Shown here one piece after another: positions 8,568-17,726 of a stretch of 64,000 bases of DNA; within the stretch, counting starts at the first letter, position 1; the number at the start of each line of letters is the position of its first letter. Position numbers and translations under genes: made by a program. Below the pieces are notes generated by a model, which was given only the letters and a program-made list of their open reading frames with translations, did not search any database and was not told the origin of the DNA. Source of the stretch: an uncultured Dysosmobacter sp. (lineage in GTDB: Bacteria > Bacillota > Clostridia > Oscillospirales > Oscillospiraceae); the NCBI GenBank assembly GCA_947625655.1, contig CANQPD010000003.1, positions 180,259-244,258 on the forward strand, given 5' to 3'.

Positions 8568-8745
8568 GCAGCCGACCACTTCGGGGCCCCCGCGCGAGCC
8601 CAGCGAAGCGGGTCGCGTGGGGAAAGCCGGAGCAAGGGAGCGCGCGCAGTTTTCGCCGGCAGGCGGAAACGGAGCGGAGCGGACTTTGTGACGGCGCGGG
8701 CAAGGAGCTGCCCGGCGTCGCCTGCCTGCTGGACGCCTGAGCGCC
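8568..8745 (+). repeat. Insert followed by a second copy of the pgk 3' end
   Basis: The sequence at 8698-8745 repeats 8522-8569 with only a few substitutions. Both copies translate as [13 protein letters not shown] followed by a stop. Within the coding part the differences are synonymous (GTT/GTC, TGT/TGC, TTG/CTG, GCT/GCC) and the stops are TAA/TGA. Homology stops sharply before GGGCAAGG and after AGCG. The 128 bp between (8570-8697) is G+C rich with no gene. The arrangement looks like the two ends of an integrated element, or a scar left by one. Confidence 0.85.
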
Positions 8746-8824
8746 ATTGGCCGCCGCCGTTGGCTGAAAGCCCGGATTTCTCCCAAATTTTTTTACTGAA
8801 TTCCCGCAAAATCTCCCGAAATAC

Positions 8825-8853
8825 TTGACAAATACGGTTATTTTCGTTATAAA
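8825..8853 (+). promoter_or_regulatory. Consensus sigma-A promoter for tpiA
   Basis: TTGACA (8825-8830), a 17-bp spacer and TATAAA (8848-8853) lie about 70 bp before tpiA in an A+T-rich island. The insert after pgk lies upstream of it, so tpiA expression need not depend on read-through from pgk. Confidence 0.85.
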
Positions 8854-8920
8854 ATAATAGTTTTCATTCTGAAATAAGTTTTGCGCCATCACGATATAGA
8901 CATAAAGGAGTATGAATGAC

Positions 8921-9694
8921 ATGAACCGCAGATATCGCAAGACCGTCATCGCCGGTAACTGGAAGATGAACATGACCGCTACCGAGACCAAGAAGTTCGC
9001 CGAGGACATCAAGAAGATCATGCCCCGCGCCAAGTGGTGCGAGACGCTGATCTGCGTCCCTGCCTGCAACATCTCCACCGCCGCCAAGGCTTTCAAGGAC
9101 CTGCGCATCTCCGTGGGCGCCGAGAACGTCTATTTTGAGGAGAAGGGCGCCTACACCGGCGAGGTCTCCGCCGATATGCTGAAGGATCTGGGCGTGAAGT
9201 ACGTCATCGTCGGCCACAGCGAGCGCCGCCAGTACTTCTGCGAGACCGACCAGACTGTAAACAAGAAGGTCCACGCCGTCCTGAACGCCGGCATGAACCC
9301 CATCATCTGCGTGGGCGAGAGCCTGGAGCAGCGTGAGACCGGCATCACCAACGAGTGGATCGCCCTGCAGGTCAAGAGCGCCCTGAACGGCGTTTCCGCC
9401 GACAAGCTGCGCCGCTGCATCATCGCCTATGAGCCCATCTGGGCCATCGGCACCGGCAAGACCGCCACCGCCGAGCAGGCCGGCGAGGTCTGCTCCAACA
9501 TCCGCGCCACCATCCGCGCCCTGTACGGCGCCCGGGTAGCCCGCAGCGTCACCATCCAGTACGGCGGCTCCATGAATCCCAAGAACGCCGCCGAGCTGCT
9601 GGCCCAGCCCGATATCGACGGCGGCCTGATCGGCGGCGCCGCCCTGAAGCCCGAGCAGTTCGTGGACATCATCAACGCCGCGAACCAGGAGTAA
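8921..9694 (+). CDS. tpiA: Triosephosphate isomerase
   Basis: TpiA interconverts dihydroxyacetone phosphate and glyceraldehyde 3-phosphate. From ATG 8921 it has 257 aa. The catalytic elements are all present: Lys in AGNWKMN, His in VGHSERRQ, Glu in YEPIWAIGTGKTA, the flexible loop and the phosphate-binding YGGS and GGLIGGA segments. Two ATGs are possible. AAAGGAG ends 1 bp before ATG 8912 but 10 bp before ATG 8921, so the second is preferred. It lies between pgk and gpmI. Confidence 0.98.
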   Translation: MNRRYRKTVIAGNWKMNMTATETKKFAEDIKKIMPRAKWCETLICVPACNISTAAKAFKDLRISVGAENVYFEEKGAYTGEVSADMLKDLGVKYVIVGHSERRQYFCETDQTVNKKVHAVLNAGMNPIICVGESLEQRETGITNEWIALQVKSALNGVSADKLRRCIIAYEPIWAIGTGKTATAEQAGEVCSNIRATIRALYGARVARSVTIQYGGSMNPKNAAELLAQPDIDGGLIGGAALKPEQFVDIINAANQE

Positions 9695-9698
9695 TATT

Positions 9699-10044
9699 GT
9701 AGGAGGGGAGCAGGCTCCCCTCCTAACCACCCCAACACCGTCGCGGCGTAACGATTCCCGGATACTTTGTATCCGCCAATCGTGCCGCTTCCTCGAAACA
9801 GCCTCGCTTCATCCGCCACCGGCGGCGCTTCGGCTGTTTCCACCAGTGACGTCGGTCACTGGTGTGTGCGCCCCAAGGGCGCACAAGTCGGGGTATTTTC
9901 GGCAGGCACATGTCCTGCCGAAAATGATTGGAATTTCTTGATCCGCTGCCGGCGGATCAACCGGGGAAACCTGAGTTTTCCCTGGCCCCTTTCCTTGCGC
10001 CCTGCGGAGCGCGCGGGGAGGGAACGGCGAAATGAGAGGTTTTT
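9699..10044. other. Hairpin-dense tpiA-gpmI spacer
   Basis: No gene is visible in this 350-bp spacer. It holds a row of strong stem-loops. They include TAGGAGGGGAG/CTCCCCTCCTA just after tpiA (about 9701-9726), the perfect palindrome at 9841-9864 (CACCAGTGACG/CGTCACTGGTG type) and GCGCCC/GGGCGC. Further on are ATTTTCGGCAGG (9895-9906) with CCTGCCGAAAAT (9914-9925), and TTGATCCGC/GCGGATCAA. None is followed by a proper U-tract, so they look like repeat or processing structures, not simple terminators. Confidence 0.65.
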
Positions 10045-11559
10045 ATGAACAAAACACCGACTACTCTGATCATTATGGACGGCTTCGGCATCACCAGCGG
10101 CGTTACCGGCAACGCCGTCCGCGCCGCCAAAACGCCCCGGCTGGACCAGTTCTTCCAGGAATTCGCCCATACGGAGCTGTCCGCCTCCGGCCTGGACGTG
10201 GGCCTGCCCGAGGGGCAGATGGGCAACAGCGAGGTAGGCCACACCAACATCGGCGCGGGCCGGGTGGTGTTCCAGGACCTGCCCCGCATCACCAAGTCCA
10301 TCGCTGACGGCGACTTTTTCACCAACCCTGCCTATAACCACGCCATGGACGCCTGCAGGGAAAAGGGCACTGCCCTCCACCTGATGGGCCTGCTGTCCGA
10401 CGGCGGCGTCCACTCCCATCTGGAGCATCTCTTCGCCCTGCTGAAGCTGGCCAAGGACAAGGGCCTGGAGCGGGTGTATATCCACGCTTTCCTGGACGGA
10501 CGGGACGTGTCCCCCACCTCCGGCGCCGACTTTGTGGCCCAGACGGTGGAAAAGTGCCGGGAGATTGGCGTGGGCAAGATCGCCACTGTCATGGGCCGGT
10601 ACTACGCCATGGACCGCGACAAGCGCTGGGACCGGGTGGAGCAGGCCTATGACGCCATGGTCTACGGCGAGGGCGCCGTGTTCAATCCCGTGCCTGTGGC
10701 CGCTGTGAAGGACTCCTATGCCGCCGGCGTCACCGATGAGTTTGTGGAGCCCGTGGTCTGTGACCAGGAGGGCACCATCTCCGACAACGACAGCGTGATC
10801 TTCTTCAACTACCGGCCCGACCGGGCCCGGGAGATCACCCGGACCCTGGTGGACCCGGAGTTTGACGGCTTCACCCGCCAGTATTTCCCCGTCACCTTTG
10901 TGTGCAACACGGAGTATGACGCCACCATGCCCAATGTGGAGGTGGCCTTCCCCCGCAACACGGTGCGCAACGGCCTGGGCGAATACCTGAGCCAGATGGG
11001 CATGACCCAGCTGCGCATTGCCGAGACGGAGAAGTATGCCCACGTGACCTTCTTCTTCAACGGCGGCAGCGAGACCCAGTTCCCCGGCGAGGACCGGGTG
11101 CTGGTGGCCTCCCCCAAGGTGGCGACCTACGACCTCCAGCCGGAGATGAGCGCCGTGGAGGTGGCCGACAAGTGCGTGGAGCGCATCGAATCCGGCGCCT
11201 ACGACGTCATCATCCTGAACTTTGCCAACTGCGACATGGTGGGCCACACCGGCGTGTTCGACGCCGCCGTCAAGGCTGTTGAGACCGTGGACACCTGTGT
11301 TGGCCGGGTGGTGGACGCCACGCTGAAAATGGGCGGCATCGCCATGATTACCGCCGACCACGGCAACGCCGAGCAGATGCTGGAGCCCGACGGCAGTCCC
11401 ATGACCGCCCACACCACCAATCCCGTGCCCTTCATCCTCTGCGGCGCCGGCACGGAGCTGCGGAAGGGCCGCCTGGCGGACATCGCCCCCACCATGCTGG
11501 ATGTGATGGGTCTGGCCTATCCGGAGGAGATGGACGGACAGACGCTGATCGTCAAATAA
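10045..11559 (+). CDS. gpmI: 2,3-bisphosphoglycerate-independent phosphoglycerate mutase
   Basis: GpmI interconverts 3- and 2-phosphoglycerate through a phosphoserine intermediate and needs Mn2+. The 504-aa protein has the alkaline-phosphatase fold. It shows the metal-binding IIMDGFG, the nucleophile Ser in GQMGNSEVGH, HLMGLLSDGGVHSH, FLDGRD, NYRPDRARE, NCDMVGHTG and ITADHGNAEQM. The length is typical. It closes the glycolytic block and is followed at once by a strong terminator. Confidence 0.98.
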   Translation: MNKTPTTLIIMDGFGITSGVTGNAVRAAKTPRLDQFFQEFAHTELSASGLDVGLPEGQMGNSEVGHTNIGAGRVVFQDLPRITKSIADGDFFTNPAYNHAMDACREKGTALHLMGLLSDGGVHSHLEHLFALLKLAKDKGLERVYIHAFLDGRDVSPTSGADFVAQTVEKCREIGVGKIATVMGRYYAMDRDKRWDRVEQAYDAMVYGEGAVFNPVPVAAVKDSYAAGVTDEFVEPVVCDQEGTISDNDSVIFFNYRPDRAREITRTLVDPEFDGFTRQYFPVTFVCNTEYDATMPNVEVAFPRNTVRNGLGEYLSQMGMTQLRIAETEKYAHVTFFFNGGSETQFPGEDRVLVASPKVATYDLQPEMSAVEVADKCVERIESGAYDVIILNFANCDMVGHTGVFDAAVKAVETVDTCVGRVVDATLKMGGIAMITADHGNAEQMLEPDGSPMTAHTTNPVPFILCGAGTELRKGRLADIAPTMLDVMGLAYPEEMDGQTLIVK

Positions 11560-11576
11560 AAACAACCGCATCGACC

Positions 11577-11607
11577 CAAAGCCGGCCCTTTCGGGCCGGC
11601 TTTTTTC
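11577..11607 (+). terminator. Rho-independent terminator after gpmI
   Basis: The stem AAGCCGGCCC/GGGCCGGCTT with a short TTTC loop ends in TTTTTT. Confidence 0.95.
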
Positions 11608-11672
11608 TGTATAAGAACGCCCTTTTCTGCCCATACTTTCCTCACACCCAAATTTTGAGGGAGGGACCATAC

Positions 11673-12377
11673 ATGGAAAATCAATGGAGATCCATTCTGG
11701 GCAGCGCCGGTTTTTATGTGACCATGGCCGTCTGCCTGCTGGTGGTCGGCGTCAGCGGCTACTTCCTGCTGTTCGATGACAAAGAGACCCCTGTGCAGGA
11801 GACGGAGCTTCCCGCCGCCGATGCCGCGGCGGCCGCCCCCGCCCCAGAGATCGAAGAGCCGGAGGAGCCCCCTGTGGTGGAGGCCATCTCCCCGGAGCCG
11901 GTAACGGAGGCCAAGCCCGCCATGCCGGAGGTGGAGATCGACGACACCCCTGTTTTCGCGGAGGCGCCCCGGCTCACCGTCTCGCCGCTGCAGGGGGAGG
12001 TTGTAACCGCCTTCTCCGTGGACGCGCTGGTCTACAACCCCACCCTGGAGGATTGGCGCACCCATGACGGCGTGGACATCTCCGCCGAACTGGGCACCTC
12101 CGTGCTGGCCGCCTGTTCCGGCACGGTGGCGGCGGTGACGGAGGACGCCCTTATGGGCGCCACCGTGACCATCGACCACGACGGCGGCTACCAGACCACC
12201 TATGCCAACCTCCAGGCCACGCCCGCCGTGGAGGCGGGGGACAGCGTGTCCGCCGGGCAGATCATCGGCGCCGTGGGCGCCACGGCGGCCGCGGAAGCCG
12301 CCCAGGGCCCCCATCTGCACTTTTCCGTCACCAGGGACGGCGACGTGGTGGACCCGGACGAATTCCTGAACGGGTGA
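11673..12377 (+). CDS. M23 peptidase, SpoIIQ-like
   Basis: This 234-aa protein has a short cytoplasmic tail, one membrane segment (about residues 12-33, FYVTMAVCLLVVGVSGYFLL) and an acidic Pro/Glu-rich linker. It ends in a LytM/M23 domain. The domain includes YNPTLEDWRTHDGVDI and GPHLHFSV, so the H..D and HxH zinc-binding residues are present. The 'YN.TL.DWRTHDG' block is characteristic of SpoIIQ, the forespore partner of the SpoIIIA channel, which keeps the His in many Clostridia. ATG 11673 follows GAGGGAGGG; a TTG at 11655 overlaps that site and is rejected. It is a single gene between two terminators. Confidence 0.8.
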   Translation: MENQWRSILGSAGFYVTMAVCLLVVGVSGYFLLFDDKETPVQETELPAADAAAAAPAPEIEEPEEPPVVEAISPEPVTEAKPAMPEVEIDDTPVFAEAPRLTVSPLQGEVVTAFSVDALVYNPTLEDWRTHDGVDISAELGTSVLAACSGTVAAVTEDALMGATVTIDHDGGYQTTYANLQATPAVEAGDSVSAGQIIGAVGATAAAEAAQGPHLHFSVTRDGDVVDPDEFLNG

Positions 12378-12420
12378 CGCCGCCCCGCCCCTGCCGGGCA
12401 GGGACGCACCGCGCCAACGC

Positions 12421-12470
12421 AAAAAGACGTGCCTCCGGGACCGTAAACGGCCGCCGGAGGCACGCGCTTT
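12421..12470. terminator. Bidirectional terminator between the M23 peptidase and the SLH protein
   Basis: CGTGCCTCCGG (12428-12438) pairs with CCGGAGGCACG (12454-12464). A T-run lies on the plus side (CTTTTC) and five A on the other side give a T-run for the minus-strand gene. It can serve both convergent genes. Confidence 0.85.
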
Positions 12471-12502
12471 TCAGTTCATCAGAGCTTTCCGCGCACCCGG
12501 GA

Positions 12503-15500
12503 TCACTTGTTGTAATTCCGCATCCGCCAGACGATGGCGGACACCTGGCCCCGGGTCAGGGTGTTGTTGGGCTTGAAGGTGCTGGTGCCGTTGGAGAAGT
12601 AGCCCTCCACGATGCCCGCCGCGTTCAGCGCCCGCACGGAGGTATCCGTGGTGTCGGTGAAGGGCTGGACCGTGGACAGGTTGCTGGTGTTCAGCTTCAT
12701 GGCGCCGGCGGCCAGCTGGGCCACCTGCAGCCGGGTGATGGGCTTGGTCAGGTCGATGTTGCTGCGGGTGATGATGCCCTCGGACCGGGCCTTATCCAGA
12801 TACCCGCTGAACACGTTCTTGCCGGTGGGGGCCTGCTCGGGATAGCCGGCAGCCAGCATGATGAGCTTCAGCGCCGCGCCGTAGGTCACGGTGTTGTTGG
12901 GCTTGAAGCTGCCGTTGGAATAGCCGTCGATCACGCTGGCGGAGGACAGCTCCGCCACGTATTTATAGCACCAGGTGGACTCGCTGACGTCCGTAAAGGT
13001 CTTCTTGCTGTTCACCACACCCAGGGAGAAGCAGCCCGAGGCGATGGCGGCGCCGCTGCTGTTCAGCGCCACATAGGGGATCTCCACGCTGCCGGTATAG
13101 CCGGTGGCGGGCACGAACCGCAGGGACTGGCCGCCGGAGGAGAAGATGGCGTAAGCGCTGGTGGTGTTGGCCAGGGTGGTGGTGCCGCTGCCCACATAGA
13201 CCGCGCCGGCGGTGTAGGCGGGCAGGCTCAGCAGCTGGATGCTGACGGGGGTGGCGCCGGTGGCGGAAGACACCGCCTTGCTGATATTGCTGGCGGGGAA
13301 GGTGACAGCGGTATTCTTGGGCGTCACGCCATAGACCTCCGCCACAGCGGAGCCGCTGACGCTGATAAGGATGGCGCCGGACACGGAGCGGGAGCCGCCG
13401 TAGGCGGTGAAGGGGATGGAGGCGCAGTAGTTGGTGCCGCTGGGCACATAGGTCAGCTCCGTCAGGGCGAACTGGTTGGTGGCCGTGGGGCTGGCGTAGA
13501 AGCTCTGGCCGCTGCAGTTGGCGGCGGTGAGCTGTGCCCGGGTGGTGGTGCCGTACTTGCTGGTGTTGTAGTAGTTGTAGTACAGGCTGCCGCTGCTGGG
13601 CACGCCGGTGATGGTCACATACTGCATGGCGGCGCCGTAGGCGTTCTTGGAGAAGAACCGGGCGATGTCATTGGCGTTGATCTGCACCCGGGTGCCGGTG
13701 GTGGTGGCGTAGCGGACGCTGCCCACATAGTTGGAGGCCGCCGCGGAAGTCCCGTCGGACTTGATGACCAGGGTGCCCTCTTCCTCTTCATCGTCGTCAC
13801 CGTAGACAGTGAAGGTCAGCTCGATGGAGTCCTTGAAGGTGCTGTCCGCCACAAAGCTCAGGGTGTCCAGGCCGTATTCCTTGCTGCCGGTGGCGTCCTT
13901 GGAGTCGTAGTAGAAGCTGTAGCCGCTGAGGTTGGACTGGGTGAACTTCACCGCTCCGCTCTTGCCATAGCCGCTGTACAGCGCGCCGTCGGAGAAGACG
14001 CTGGAGCTGGTGGGCCGGTCAAAGGTCACGTAATCCAAAACGGCCTTCTTGTCGCCGCACTCGCTCCGCAGGAAGGACTGGAACTTGGACTTATCCAGAT
14101 CCACGGACTTGCCGGGGGTCACGGTCAGGGTGATGTCGCCGCCGCTGGCCTTCTTGGTGGAGCGGATGACCACGGTGCCCTCCACAGAGCGGGAACCGGT
14201 GCCGTAGGCGGTAAAGGTCAGCGTCACATCGTCCTCAAAGTCGCTGTCGGCCTTGAAGGTCAGCTCATCCAGGTCATAGTCCTTGGAGCCGGGGCTGTAG
14301 TAGAACTTGGTGCCGCCCAAAGAGGTCCGGGTGAAGGAGGTCTGGGAGCTGCCGCCGTAGTCGTGGTACAGGGTGCCCTCGCTGAACGCGGAGGCGGAGG
14401 GCTTGTCGAACTCCACATAGCTGACGGTGTAGTTCTTGTACTCCTTCTGGAAGAACTTGTTGAAGGCCGACCGGTCAAAGTCCACCTTGCCGCCGGGGGC
14501 CACCTCATAGGTGATGTCGCCGCTGACGGCGTCGCCGTCAATGACGATCTTCACCGTGCCGGTCTCGTAATCGCTGTCGCTGCGGTAGGCCCGGAAGGAC
14601 AGCTCCAGGCTGTCGCCGTCGTCGGCGTCCTTGTCGGCCGTGAAGGAGACCTTATCCAGGTCATAGTCGCCATAAGTCGTGCTGCTGTAATAGAACTTGG
14701 TCTTGGTATAGCTCAGGTCGCTTCTGGAGAACGCGGTGGAGCCGCAGTACAGCGTGCCGTCAAAGCTGGTGTAGGCGGAGGTCGCGGAGAAGGCGACCCA
14801 GCGGATGCTGCTGGTGCTGCCGGACATCTCCTTGTAGGCCGTGTTGAAATCGGAGGCCTCGAAATCCACCGTCCCGCCGGGGGCGACCTTATAGGTGATC
14901 GTGCCGTCGCTGTCGCCGCCGCCGACTTCCAGCTTCAATGTGCCGGTGGTGGTTTTGTTCTTGGTGCCGTGGGTGGTAAAGTCGATGCTGATAGAGCTGT
15001 CCTTGGCCCCCTTGGGCGCTACCAGGGACAGGTCGTCCAGGGCGTAGTCGTTCTTGCCGGCGTCGTCCTCGTCGTAATAGAAATCGCTCTTGAGGTCGCT
15101 GGCGCTCAGTTCTGTCTTGCCGGAGTAGACAGTGCCGGTGAACTTGTTATAGGTGCTGCTGGACACGCTGAAGGTGACGTATTCAAACGTATCGGAGCAG
15201 GCGGCCTCGTGGACCTTCTTGAAGTCCCGGGAATTGAAATCCTCTTCCTTCCCGGCGTCCACGGTGTAGGTGATGGTGGAGTCGCTCTCTGTGGTGTAGA
15301 GGGCATAGAAGGTAAAACTGTTGCTGGTGATCTGAACGCTGGAAGGCGTTACCAATCGCTGGCTGGAATAAATATGATCGCTGGTAGAGCTCTGCGTCCA
15401 GCCAACAAACGTGTATGTCGTCCCGTCGTATGTGAACTTGGAGTAAACAGACGGGGCGGAGACATATCCGTTGCTGGTCTTCTGCGTGGTATAGTTGCGC

Positions 15501-16186
15501 CCAGCGGGACTCATATAGTAGAACCCGACAGTATAAGTGGCAACAGCGTTGACCTGTGTGCCGCAGACCGTACACTTGCCGGTCGTCGGATCCACCTGGT
15601 GCGGGAGCTTCTCAAGGGTCGTTATCGTATACGTTGCATTGCAGGTCTTGCAGGTGTGCTCAACTTTTCCCGCGGTCTTGCAAGTGGCTTGTGTGGTGAC
15701 TGGGTCGCCCCAATCGTGATTTTCTTCATCTATTTTCGCGGAACAATGGGAGTAATTTTTGCAGGCGTGGAAGTGCTGATCGGAATTGTGGCTCCAACGC
15801 CCCGTATCATACTCATGGTCGATTTTTGCGATGGAGCTCTTTTCCTTGTAACCGCATACGCTGCAAGACCGGGTGGATTCACCCTCGCTATAGCAGGTGG
15901 GTGCGCTGGTCGTTGTGGCGCTTCCCAGCGAGTGAAGTTCTATACCCTTTTTTTCGGTGCAAAGGCTGCACTCCTGCCAATGCTGGCTGCTGTCATAATT
16001 GGTATACCAATTATGAGAACACTCCGTAACAGGCGGTTCAGTGGGCGGATCAGCGGGTGTTGTTGCCTCATCTCCCGTGCCACCGCCGGGAGTAACCTCC
16101 GTCGCCATGGCGGCGGGCACCAGACTGACCATCATGATCAGCACCAGCAGGAATGCCGGCAATTGTTTCTTCCAAAATCTTTTCAT
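12503..16186 (-). CDS. Large secreted repeat protein with C-terminal SLH domains
   Basis: This 1227-aa cell-surface protein begins with a signal peptide (MKRFWKKQLPAFLLVLIMMV, cleavage near AMA). Residues about 45-230 are rich in Cys-x-x-Cys pairs (CSLC, CSVC, CKTC, CTVC) and His, suggesting metal-stabilised ribbons. A segment like InlB B-repeats follows (GFYYMSPAG ... FVGWTQ). Six divergent repeats of about 120 aa come next, each beginning ITY.V.PG..VDF and ending in a G(T/S)..I.. strand. The C-terminus holds three SLH modules (FTDVSESTWCYKYVAEL, NVFSGYLDKARSEGIIT, PFTDTTDTSVRALNAAGIV) that should bind wall polymer. ATG 16186 follows GGAGGG. The 5' 800 bp is less G+C rich than the rest. The ligand is unknown. 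Confidence 0.88.
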   Translation of the reverse strand: MKRFWKKQLPAFLLVLIMMVSLVPAAMATEVTPGGGTGDEATTPADPPTEPPVTECSHNWYTNYDSSQHWQECSLCTEKKGIELHSLGSATTTSAPTCYSEGESTRSCSVCGYKEKSSIAKIDHEYDTGRWSHNSDQHFHACKNYSHCSAKIDEENHDWGDPVTTQATCKTAGKVEHTCKTCNATYTITTLEKLPHQVDPTTGKCTVCGTQVNAVATYTVGFYYMSPAGRNYTTQKTSNGYVSAPSVYSKFTYDGTTYTFVGWTQSSTSDHIYSSQRLVTPSSVQITSNSFTFYALYTTESDSTITYTVDAGKEEDFNSRDFKKVHEAACSDTFEYVTFSVSSSTYNKFTGTVYSGKTELSASDLKSDFYYDEDDAGKNDYALDDLSLVAPKGAKDSSISIDFTTHGTKNKTTTGTLKLEVGGGDSDGTITYKVAPGGTVDFEASDFNTAYKEMSGSTSSIRWVAFSATSAYTSFDGTLYCGSTAFSRSDLSYTKTKFYYSSTTYGDYDLDKVSFTADKDADDGDSLELSFRAYRSDSDYETGTVKIVIDGDAVSGDITYEVAPGGKVDFDRSAFNKFFQKEYKNYTVSYVEFDKPSASAFSEGTLYHDYGGSSQTSFTRTSLGGTKFYYSPGSKDYDLDELTFKADSDFEDDVTLTFTAYGTGSRSVEGTVVIRSTKKASGGDITLTVTPGKSVDLDKSKFQSFLRSECGDKKAVLDYVTFDRPTSSSVFSDGALYSGYGKSGAVKFTQSNLSGYSFYYDSKDATGSKEYGLDTLSFVADSTFKDSIELTFTVYGDDDEEEEGTLVIKSDGTSAAASNYVGSVRYATTTGTRVQINANDIARFFSKNAYGAAMQYVTITGVPSSGSLYYNYYNTSKYGTTTRAQLTAANCSGQSFYASPTATNQFALTELTYVPSGTNYCASIPFTAYGGSRSVSGAILISVSGSAVAEVYGVTPKNTAVTFPASNISKAVSSATGATPVSIQLLSLPAYTAGAVYVGSGTTTLANTTSAYAIFSSGGQSLRFVPATGYTGSVEIPYVALNSSGAAIASGCFSLGVVNSKKTFTDVSESTWCYKYVAELSSASVIDGYSNGSFKPNNTVTYGAALKLIMLAAGYPEQAPTGKNVFSGYLDKARSEGIITRSNIDLTKPITRLQVAQLAAGAMKLNTSNLSTVQPFTDTTDTSVRALNAAGIVEGYFSNGTSTFKPNNTLTRGQVSAIVWRMRNYNK

Positions 16187-16393
16187 CGCTGTTCCCTCCA
16201 TGAATTTCCAGAACTTACATGTACAAATCAATGGTGGACGGTTACATAATATACCTTCTTATAACATAGCTTAATCGCCCCAAACAATCATGAACAAATT
16301 GTGAACAACCTGGGTTTTTCAGATTATTTTCCGGATCCTTCCGCCCGCCCCCGCCGCCCGTCTCTCTCCCGCCAAAATCCCCCGATATCCCCC

Positions 16394-16422
16394 TTTACAA
16401 ATAATTTCTGCTCCTATATAAT
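16394..16422 (+). promoter_or_regulatory. Sigma-A promoter for prfB
   Basis: TTTACA (16394-16399), a 17-bp spacer and TATAAT (16417-16422) lie 38 bp before the prfB start. Confidence 0.85.
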
Positions 16423-16460
16423 AGTATAGTTCATGAAATTCGAGAGAACGGAGAACTACC

Positions 16461-17585
16461 ATGGCTTTGATCGAATACGACGCTTATAAGCAGAAGCTGC
16501 GGGACCTGGGCCCGGAGCTGGACAAGCTGTCCGCCGCCCTGGACATCGAGAGTGCCCGCCAGGAGGCCGCCCGGCTGGAGGACGAGACCGCCCAGGACGG
16601 CTTCTGGAACGACCTGGAGCGCTCCCAGAAGGTCCAGCAGCGGCTGAAGCAGCTGCAGAACAAGATCGCCCGCCAGCAGAAGCTGATCTCCACCTGGGAG
16701 GATCTGACCACCCTGTGCGAGATGGGCCAGGAGGAGGACGACCCTGAGATCCTGGAGGAGCTGAAGGGCGAGTACGCCGGCCTGGAGGAGAAGGTGGAGG
16801 AGACCCGGATGACCACCCTGCTCTCCGGCGAGTATGACAGCTCCAACGCCATTTTGCAGTTTCACGCCGGCGCCGGCGGCACCGAGGCCCAGGACTGGGC
16901 CCAGATGCTCTACCGCATGTACACCCGCTGGGCCGAGCGCCACGGCTTCGTCTACAAGATCCTGGACTATGAGGACGGCGACGAGGCGGGCATCAAGTCC
17001 GCCGCCATCTCCATCGAGGGCGAGAACGCCTACGGCCTTTTGAAGAGCGAAAACGGCGTCCACCGCCTGGTGCGGGTCTCCCCCTTTGACGCCAACGCCC
17101 GCCGCCAGACCTCCTTCGCCGCCGTGGAGGTCATGCCGGAGATCGAGGACGACAACTCCGTGGAGATCCGGGACGAGGACATCGAAATGCAGGTCTACCG
17201 GGCCAGCGGCGCCGGCGGTCAGCACGTCAACAAGACCTCCTCCGCCGTCCGGCTGATCCACAAGCCCACGGGCATCGTGGTGGCCTCTCAGCAGGAGCGC
17301 AGCCAGTTCCAGAACAAGGACAACTGTATGAAGATGCTCCGGGCCAAGCTGATGGAGCTGAAGGCCCAGCAGCACGCGGAGAAGATCTCCGACATCAAGG
17401 GCGTGCAGATGAAAATCGAGTGGGGCAGCCAGATCCGCTCCTACGTCTTCATGCCCTACCAGATGGTGAAGGACACCCGCACCAGCTACGAGACCAGCAA
17501 CATCGACGGCGTGATGGACGGCGACCTGGACGGCTTCCTGAACGCCTATCTGACCCAGCTGGCCACCGGCGAGCTGAAGAAGTGA
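16461..17585 (+). CDS. prfB: Peptide chain release factor 2, without programmed frameshift
   Basis: RF2 recognises UGA and UAA stop codons and triggers peptide release. The 374-aa protein has the GAGGTEAQDW region, the stop-recognition tripeptide in VRVSPFDAN and the catalytic GGQ in ASGAGGQHVNKT. Many bacterial prfB genes carry an in-frame UGA near codon 26 and a +1 frameshift. Here one continuous frame runs from ATG 16461 through DETAQDGFWND, so that autoregulatory device is absent. It is monocistronic by appearance. Confidence 0.97.
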   Translation: MALIEYDAYKQKLRDLGPELDKLSAALDIESARQEAARLEDETAQDGFWNDLERSQKVQQRLKQLQNKIARQQKLISTWEDLTTLCEMGQEEDDPEILEELKGEYAGLEEKVEETRMTTLLSGEYDSSNAILQFHAGAGGTEAQDWAQMLYRMYTRWAERHGFVYKILDYEDGDEAGIKSAAISIEGENAYGLLKSENGVHRLVRVSPFDANARRQTSFAAVEVMPEIEDDNSVEIRDEDIEMQVYRASGAGGQHVNKTSSAVRLIHKPTGIVVASQQERSQFQNKDNCMKMLRAKLMELKAQQHAEKISDIKGVQMKIEWGSQIRSYVFMPYQMVKDTRTSYETSNIDGVMDGDLDGFLNAYLTQLATGELKK

Positions 17586-17615
17586 GCCATGAAGCTCCCC
17601 TTCCACATGACAGAC

Positions 17616-17670
17616 CGCCGCAGGCCGGGAAGTGTGCTCCCGCCGCAGGCCGGGAAGTGTGCTCCCGCCG
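17616..17670. repeat. 25-bp tandem duplication after prfB
   Basis: The unit containing GCAGGCCGGGAAGTGTGCTC occurs twice in a row with a 25-bp period, 30 bp beyond the prfB stop. It leads directly into repeat family R2. Confidence 0.8.
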
Positions 17671-17726
17671 CCTCCCGGGGCGCCGCCCCGGCAAAAAAGC
17701 GCGGCTGCAAGGGCCATGCCCCAGCT

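Noticed and set aside
12374-16249. Long plus-strand open frame opposite the first SLH protein
   Set aside because: It has no ribosome-binding site at a sensible start and no domain; the minus strand encodes a coherent secreted repeat protein.
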